Origin: Candidatus Enterocloster faecavium
Lineage (GTDB): Bacteria > Bacillota > Clostridia > Lachnospirales > Lachnospiraceae
NCBI GenBank assembly: GCA_019118585.1
Contig: DWYS01000116.1
Location: forward strand, 1-52,742
Length of the DNA: 52,742 bases
Reading direction: 5' to 3'
How positions within the stretch are numbered: the first letter of the stretch is position 1; every line of letters starts with the position of its first letter. A model generated the notes under the pieces. It was not told where the DNA came from. It made no database searches and worked only from the letters and a program-made list of their open reading frames with translations. This document shows positions 47,159 through 52,742 of this stretch, in pieces. A program made the translations under genes and the position numbers.

Positions 47159-48775
47159 TTACAGCTGATGATTCTGCACTTTTTTCATAATGCTTTTAAC
47201 CAGTCCGCCGTCCATGATAATGTTGTATAAGTTTTCAGGGACAGCCGGAATCGCATAGGTCTTTCCATTGGCAGTAATCTGCTGCTTATCCAGTTCTACC
47301 CGGATCACATCTCCCTCATTTACCTCATCCGGAAGTTCCTTGCACTCTAAAAGCAGAATCCCATTGTTGATCGCATTGCGGAAAAAAATTCTCGCAAAAG
47401 ATTTCGCGATAATACAGTGAACACCGCAGGCCAGGATTACTTCAGCCGCCTGTTCTCTGGAGGAACCGCAGCCGAAATTGCTGCCGGCCACGATCAAATC
47501 CCCTTCTTTCAGAAGAGTGGGCAGTTCCGGACGCAGGGGTTCGAAGGCATGAGATTTAATTTCATCCATGGTTTCATAGTTGAGATGCTGAGTAGGGATA
47601 ATAATATCCGTATCAATGTCATCCCCAAATTTCCAGCAACGGCCTTCAAAGGTCAGCGAACGGTGTTCCTCCGTCTTCTCCTCCTTCTTTACCTTTGCAA
47701 GTCCCATCTCGCCGGAAAGGGCGGCTTGGACGGCTGTGCGTGTGTCCGATATATAAGTTTTGGAGGTATCAAATCCTGCATAGCCTTTCCGATTTTCCAC
47801 ATCGTTGGAAACCATTACCTCATCCTTGCCCACCCGGCCCTGGACTTCCGGATTTCCACACTGGTTGATCACCAGACCTCCTGCCTCCATGATATCTGTA
47901 ATATATCCTTTAGAGGCCGCTTCTACGTAAATCTCCGCAGTGGCAGGTGCCGCTACCAGCCGCACGCCGTAAGCTACCTTACGGCCTTTCAGCATGTGGG
48001 CGGCAAGGGCAAGACTCTTTAACCCGCCTCCCGCCGTTCCGCCGATAAAGACGCATTTTACCTTTACATAGGGCAGACTGCTGGCCGGCACGATGGTCTC
48101 ATAGATGTCCGGCAGTACTACCTGAGGTACGACTGAGCTCAGGTCAAATTTCAAATCTGCTTCCTGTTCCTGAATCCCGGGCTCAAATACCGGAACCCCT
48201 TCGGTCTTCTGGAGCACATCACAGATTGTGATACGCTCCTCCAGGGACAGTTCCATCGCTCCCGCCCCGAAAATTTTGAGGATTTTTCCCTTTCCTCCTC
48301 CCGATCCGATAACTTTTACCATCTCCAATGCCAGATCCTTGGCCTCTGCCGTGCCTTCCAGTTTCCCTTTCAGCAAGATCCGGCAGATCCCAGGCTCTTC
48401 TCTTTTCAGGCATTCTCCCGAAAGAAGAGCAGCCATTTCATTCGGCGTCACGCAGATTCCGTATGCTCCTGCGGCTCCCACGGAAGTAATCTGAGGCGTA
48501 CAGCCGGCGATCACCTGTCCCGCTTTGGCGTACTGTCCGCAAACAATATAGGGGCTCATTCCTCTTCCATAGAAGAGAGGGATCTCCTCCCGGTCCGCCG
48601 CCGTCATCAGGGATTTGTGGAGTCCGGACACCGCCTGAGAATTGGGCGGCACTACCTGGTCCACTACAACAATGGCAGGCACCTCTTTGTTCCTTCCCTT
48701 CTGAAGCATCCGCTCTCCGTCCTCAATGTCCTCCAGGACGCATAAGTCCACTTTTACATCTAAGGTTTTCTCCAT
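47159..48775 (-). CDS. Fusion of a degenerate LeuC-like aconitase domain with a LeuD-like small subunit
   Basis: C-terminal half WKFGDDIDTDIIIPTQHLNYETMDEIKSHAF...GSNFGCGSSREQAA is LeuD-like; N-terminal half aligns to the neighbouring LeuC but lacks its DSHT/GSCTNG/CxxC motifs. Start MEKTLDVKVD at 48775 with RBS AGGGGTGG. Confidence 0.88.
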   Translation of the reverse strand: MEKTLDVKVDLCVLEDIEDGERMLQKGRNKEVPAIVVVDQVVPPNSQAVSGLHKSLMTAADREEIPLFYGRGMSPYIVCGQYAKAGQVIAGCTPQITSVGAAGAYGICVTPNEMAALLSGECLKREEPGICRILLKGKLEGTAEAKDLALEMVKVIGSGGGKGKILKIFGAGAMELSLEERITICDVLQKTEGVPVFEPGIQEQEADLKFDLSSVVPQVVLPDIYETIVPASSLPYVKVKCVFIGGTAGGGLKSLALAAHMLKGRKVAYGVRLVAAPATAEIYVEAASKGYITDIMEAGGLVINQCGNPEVQGRVGKDEVMVSNDVENRKGYAGFDTSKTYISDTRTAVQAALSGEMGLAKVKKEEKTEEHRSLTFEGRCWKFGDDIDTDIIIPTQHLNYETMDEIKSHAFEPLRPELPTLLKEGDLIVAGSNFGCGSSREQAAEVILACGVHCIIAKSFARIFFRNAINNGILLLECKELPDEVNEGDVIRVELDKQQITANGKTYAIPAVPENLYNIIMDGGLVKSIMKKVQNHQL

Positions 48776-48794
48776 TATCTTCCACCCCTCAATA

Positions 48795-51700
48795 TCATCT
48801 GCTCTCCGCAAGTTTCTTGTACTCCTCATACTTTTCCCGAGCGTCCGTTTCCGCTTCTTTCAGAAGCTTCTCCGCTTCCTCCGGGAAGGTCCGCGTCAGT
48901 GATGAGAACCGGACCTCACCCATCAAAAAGTCTCGGAGGTTCATGGTAGGCTCTTTAGAATCCAGCACGAAGGGATTCTTGCCCTCCTTCTTCAGGTCCG
49001 GATTGTAGTGATACAGATTCCAGTAGCCGGAAGCAACCGCTTCCTTTGCCTCCTGCTGGGCGCAGCCCATTCCTTTTACCAGACCGTGATTGATACAGGG
49101 CGCGTAGGCGATGATCAGGGACGGTCCCTTAAACCGCTCCGCTTCCTCCATCACCTTCACCAGCTGATTCGGGTTGGCTCCCATAGCCACCTGAGCCACA
49201 TAGCAGTACCCGTACTGCATGGCCATCAGCCCCAGGTCTTTCTTCTTCGTCTTCTTTCCGGAGGCGGCAAACTGAGCCACCGCTCCAATCTGCGTTGCTT
49301 TTGAAGCCTGTCCGCCGGTATTGGAGTATACTTCCGTATCCACCACCAAAATATTTACATCCTGTCCGCTGGCCAGCACATGATCCAGGCCTCCGAAGCC
49401 AATATCATAGGCCCATCCGTCTCCTCCGTACATCCAGAGTGACTTTTTGCTCAAATGCTCCTTGTGGGGCAGGATCTCCTCTTTCAGCTGAGCCTTCTGG
49501 CCTTCCAGCGCTTCCTCACTTAATGCCTCTACCAGCTGTTGTGTCACCTCCATGGTGCGATCGCCGTCATCATAGGCCTCAAACCAAGCGTTCACAGCGG
49601 TCTCCAGTTTCTGGCTCACTCCCAGCTCCTGCAGCTTTTTCAGTCCCGCGGCCAGGCGCTCTCGCTGCTGAGTGATGGAGAGACTCATGCCCAGACAGAA
49701 CTCCGCATTGTTCTCAAAGAGGGAGTTGGAGAACGCGGGGCCGTATCCTTTCTCGTTCACCGTATAAGGCACGCAGGGGAAGGCTGCTCCCCAGGCCTGG
49801 GTACAGCCCGTGGCGTTGGCAATGATCATCCGGTCGCCAAACATCTGGGTCATCAGCTTGGCGTATGGAGTCTCGCCGCAGCCGGCACATGCTCCGGAAA
49901 ATTCCAGCAGGGGAGTTTCAAACTGGCTGCCCTTAACGCTGTACTTGCCCAGAGGATTTTTCTTCTTTGACAGGCTCATGGAGTAATTCCAGTTGGCGTT
50001 TTCCTTCTCCTGGGATTCCAGGGGCTTCATGACAAGAGCCTTCTCCTTGGCCGGGCAAACCTGCACGCAGGCTCCGCATCCCAGACAGTCCAGAGGAGAA
50101 ACCTGCATGCGGTATCCGTACTCCTCCATCCCCCTGCCTTTGGCCTTTTCATATCCGTAACCTTCTGGCGCCTGTTCCATCTCCTTCTGATCCAACAGAA
50201 ACGGACGGATTGCCCCGTGAGGGCACACATAGGAACACTGGTTGCACTGAAGACACTTGTCTTTGTTCCATTCCGGCACATCTACGGCAGTGCCTCTTTT
50301 TTCATATTGGGAAGTTCCCAAGGGAACCGTACCGTCTTCCCTGCCCGCAAAGGCGCTGACGGGAAGGAGGTCACCCTTTAAGTCGTTCACCGGATTCATC
50401 AGCTTTCGGACAAACTCCGGAAGGGAAGCATCTTCCTTCTTCTCCTCATCCGGCAAATCGGCCCACTCTTGCGGAACCTGGACCAAAGTCAGCTCTTCGG
50501 CACCCCGGTCCACCGCCTCATAGTTCATGTTTACAACCTTCTCACCCTTCTTGCCGTAAGATTTCAGGATGGCTTCCTTCATATAAACCACCGCGTCCTC
50601 AAAAGGAATCACATTTGCCAGTTTGAAAAATGCGGACTGCAGGACCGCGTTGGTGCGGTTTCCAAGGCCAATCTCCTTGCCGATCTTTACGGCGTTGATG
50701 GTGTAGAAATGGATATGGTTGCAGGCCATGTAGCGCTTTACCCGGTTGGGAAGATGGCGCTCCAGCTCCTCCTCATTCCAGATGCAGTTAAGCAGGAAGG
50801 TTCCGCCCGGTTTGCATTCCTGAACGATGTCGTATTTCTGTATGTAGGACTGATTGTGGCAGGCCACAAAATCCGCGTGGGATACCAGATAGCTGCCGCG
50901 TATGGGCTGATGTCCAAAGCGCAGGTGTGAACGGGTAACGCCTCCGGATTTCTTGGAATCGTACTCAAAATAGGCCTGCACATACTGGTCTGTGTGGTCG
51001 CCGATAATCTTGATGGAGTTTTTATTAGCTCCCACTGTTCCATCGGAACCCAGTCCCCAGAACTTGCAGCTGATGGTTCCCTCCGGCACCACGTTAATGG
51101 GTTCTCCCAGTGCCAGGGAGGTATGGCTTACATCGTCATCGATTCCCACAGTAAAATGGTTCTTCGGACATTCTTCCCGGAGGTTCTCAAATACTGCCGC
51201 AATCTGATTGGCTGTTACATCTTTGATGGACAGACCGTATCTTCCCCCATATACACGAGCAGCTCTGCCCGCTTCAGCAATGGCACTGCATACGTCCAGA
51301 TACAGCGGCTCTCCCAGAGAACCCGGCTCTTTGGTGCGGTCCAGTACGGCAATCCGCTTCACCGTTTCCGGAAGTTCCTTCAGGAAATGACGGATCGAGA
51401 AAGGGCGGTACAAATGGACCTGAAGATAGCCCACTTTTCTGCCGGCGGCATTCAAATAGTCCACCGTTTCCCGGATTACTCCATCTACGGAACCCATAGC
51501 AATGATCACATCCTCCGCATCAGGAGCTCCATAGTAGTTGAAGAGGCGATAATCCCTTCCGGTCAGCTCGTTGATCCGGTTCATATAATCCTCTACAATA
51601 TCCGGCAGAGCCAGATAGAAGGGATTGGCCGCTTCCCGGTACTGGAAGTATACATCCGGATTCTGAACCGTACTTCTCTGTACCGGACGTTCCGGATTTA

Positions 51701-52322
51701 AGGAGCGTTTGCGAAATTCCTCCAGCGCTTTGTAATCCAGAAGGCGATTCAGATCCTCATAATCCATCACCTCCACCTTCTGGATTTCGTGAGAGGTACG
51801 GAAACCGTCAAAGAAATGGAGGAAGGGTACTCTCCCTTTAATCGCCGCCAGGTGGGCCACTCCTGCCAGGTCCATGATTTCCTGCACGGAGCTGCTGCAC
51901 AGAAGGGCGAAGCCCGTCTGTCTGGTAGCCATGACATCCGAATGTTCGCCGAAAATAGAGAAGGCGTGGGTACCTACGGACCGGGCGCTTACATGCAGCA
52001 CTCCAGGATGAAGCTGTCCGGCAATCCGGTACATAGGAGGAATCATCAAAAGAAGTCCCTGGGAAGCGGTATAGCTGGTAGCCAGCGCTCCCGTTTCCAA
52101 TGCTCCGTGCATAGCCCCGCAGGCTCCCGCCTCAGACTGCATCTCCACCAGTTTCACCGGCTGACCGAAGAGATTCTTCTTTCCCGCCGCCGACCAGGCG
52201 TCTACGTGTTCCGCCATCGGAGATGAAGGGGTAATGGGATAAATGGTCGCTACCTCCGTGAAGGCGTATGAAACGTATGCTGCCGCCTCATTTCCATCCA
52301 TTGTTTTCATAACTTTGCTCAT
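48795..52322 (-). CDS. nifJ: Pyruvate (2-oxoacid):ferredoxin (flavodoxin) oxidoreductase, single polypeptide
   Basis: MDGNEAAAYVSYAFTEVATIYPITPSSPMAEHVD; two 4Fe-4S motifs CLQCNQCSYVCPHG and CLGCGACVQVCPAKEKAL; TPP segment GDGWAYDIGFGGLDHVLASGQDVNILVVDTEVYSNTGGQASKATQIG. Confidence 0.96.
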   Translation of the reverse strand: MSKVMKTMDGNEAAAYVSYAFTEVATIYPITPSSPMAEHVDAWSAAGKKNLFGQPVKLVEMQSEAGACGAMHGALETGALATSYTASQGLLLMIPPMYRIAGQLHPGVLHVSARSVGTHAFSIFGEHSDVMATRQTGFALLCSSSVQEIMDLAGVAHLAAIKGRVPFLHFFDGFRTSHEIQKVEVMDYEDLNRLLDYKALEEFRKRSLNPERPVQRSTVQNPDVYFQYREAANPFYLALPDIVEDYMNRINELTGRDYRLFNYYGAPDAEDVIIAMGSVDGVIRETVDYLNAAGRKVGYLQVHLYRPFSIRHFLKELPETVKRIAVLDRTKEPGSLGEPLYLDVCSAIAEAGRAARVYGGRYGLSIKDVTANQIAAVFENLREECPKNHFTVGIDDDVSHTSLALGEPINVVPEGTISCKFWGLGSDGTVGANKNSIKIIGDHTDQYVQAYFEYDSKKSGGVTRSHLRFGHQPIRGSYLVSHADFVACHNQSYIQKYDIVQECKPGGTFLLNCIWNEEELERHLPNRVKRYMACNHIHFYTINAVKIGKEIGLGNRTNAVLQSAFFKLANVIPFEDAVVYMKEAILKSYGKKGEKVVNMNYEAVDRGAEELTLVQVPQEWADLPDEEKKEDASLPEFVRKLMNPVNDLKGDLLPVSAFAGREDGTVPLGTSQYEKRGTAVDVPEWNKDKCLQCNQCSYVCPHGAIRPFLLDQKEMEQAPEGYGYEKAKGRGMEEYGYRMQVSPLDCLGCGACVQVCPAKEKALVMKPLESQEKENANWNYSMSLSKKKNPLGKYSVKGSQFETPLLEFSGACAGCGETPYAKLMTQMFGDRMIIANATGCTQAWGAAFPCVPYTVNEKGYGPAFSNSLFENNAEFCLGMSLSITQQRERLAAGLKKLQELGVSQKLETAVNAWFEAYDDGDRTMEVTQQLVEALSEEALEGQKAQLKEEILPHKEHLSKKSLWMYGGDGWAYDIGFGGLDHVLASGQDVNILVVDTEVYSNTGGQASKATQIGAVAQFAASGKKTKKKDLGLMAMQYGYCYVAQVAMGANPNQLVKVMEEAERFKGPSLIIAYAPCINHGLVKGMGCAQQEAKEAVASGYWNLYHYNPDLKKEGKNPFVLDSKEPTMNLRDFLMGEVRFSSLTRTFPEEAEKLLKEAETDAREKYEEYKKLAESR

Positions 52323-52696
52323 TCTATAACCTCCTCAAAAAGCTGAACTCCAGGGATAACAGCAGAAGCTCCAAAGTAGAAAAACACCAGCCGCAAAGCC
52401 TCTCCCACTTCTCCCAGCGTAGCTCCTTTTTTCATCGCCAGTTCTCCGTGAGTTTTGATCGTCACTTCATTTCCCGCCGCACAGCCCATGATCATCAGCA
52501 TGAGTTCCATATACTTGGGCGGAATTTCCTCAATGTCCTGCTTGCAGATAGCGAACTGCTGGCTGAAGGCTTTCAGGAGCTTGGGGTCGTTGGCCATCTT
52601 TTTGTGAATAGACAGCACGCTTCCTCCTCTCTGCTCCTTTAAAATCTCCAGCTGCTCCCTGGCTTCCCTGATTTTTGTCTCATCGGTCTGCTTCAT
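52319..52696 (-). CDS. Carboxymuconolactone decarboxylase (CMD/AhpD-like) family protein
   Basis: PPKYMELMLMIMGCAAGNEVTIKTHGELAMKKGATLGEVGEALRLVFFYFGASAVIPG; 4-bp overlap with nifJ; RBS AAAGGAGG upstream. Confidence 0.85.
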   Translation of the reverse strand: MKQTDETKIREAREQLEILKEQRGGSVLSIHKKMANDPKLLKAFSQQFAICKQDIEEIPPKYMELMLMIMGCAAGNEVTIKTHGELAMKKGATLGEVGEALRLVFFYFGASAVIPGVQLFEEVIE

Positions 52697-52742
52697 TTGT
52701 TGGTGTGCCTCCTTTTATCCTTGATATTTTTCTTTCAAAAAT

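Noticed and set aside
41398-48775. Reading the LeuB/LeuC/LeuD genes as a leucine biosynthesis operon
   Set aside because: No leuA; neighbours are an acid importer, PFOR, Ptb and Buk; one LeuC copy is degenerate. Kept as the main alternative to be excluded by genome search.

Overview
The window is a dense, mostly minus-strand chromosomal segment that looks like a Clostridia/Lachnospiraceae-type Firmicute (inferred from gene content and style; no database was searched). It contains: (1) a housekeeping block with a CvpA-like fragment, Cof-type HAD, TPR protein, recR, ybaB, dnaX, pfk and a large Bacillus-type SRP RNA that the ORF track misses; (2) an AT-richer ~9 kb LacI-controlled amino-sugar operon (nagB-like, SSS symporter, AGE epimerase, ceramidase-like hydrolase, UPF0309-like SIS protein, nagA) lying between tadA and the SRP RNA; (3) nrdG-like, a lantibiotic-immunity-like ABC transporter with a divergent two-component system, an SSS symporter, and a MarR/lipoprotein pair; (4) a murD gene translationally coupled to a MurL-like gene; (5) an Amadori-product (frl-like) cluster with an ABC transporter, PfkB kinase, FrlC-like isomerase, GntR/UTRA regulator and three SIS-domain deglycase-like paralogs; (6) a striking gene set of 2HCT transporter, LeuB-like dehydrogenase, LeuC, a LeuC-like domain without catalytic and Fe-S motifs fused to LeuD, phosphotransbutyrylase, butyrate kinase, PFOR and a CMD-family protein without CxxC. 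Set (6) reads as a complete catabolic, ATP-yielding route for an exogenous 2-hydroxycarboxylate and is my best candidate for an undescribed system. No CRISPR array, IS element, prophage, rRNA or tRNA was recognised by eye.
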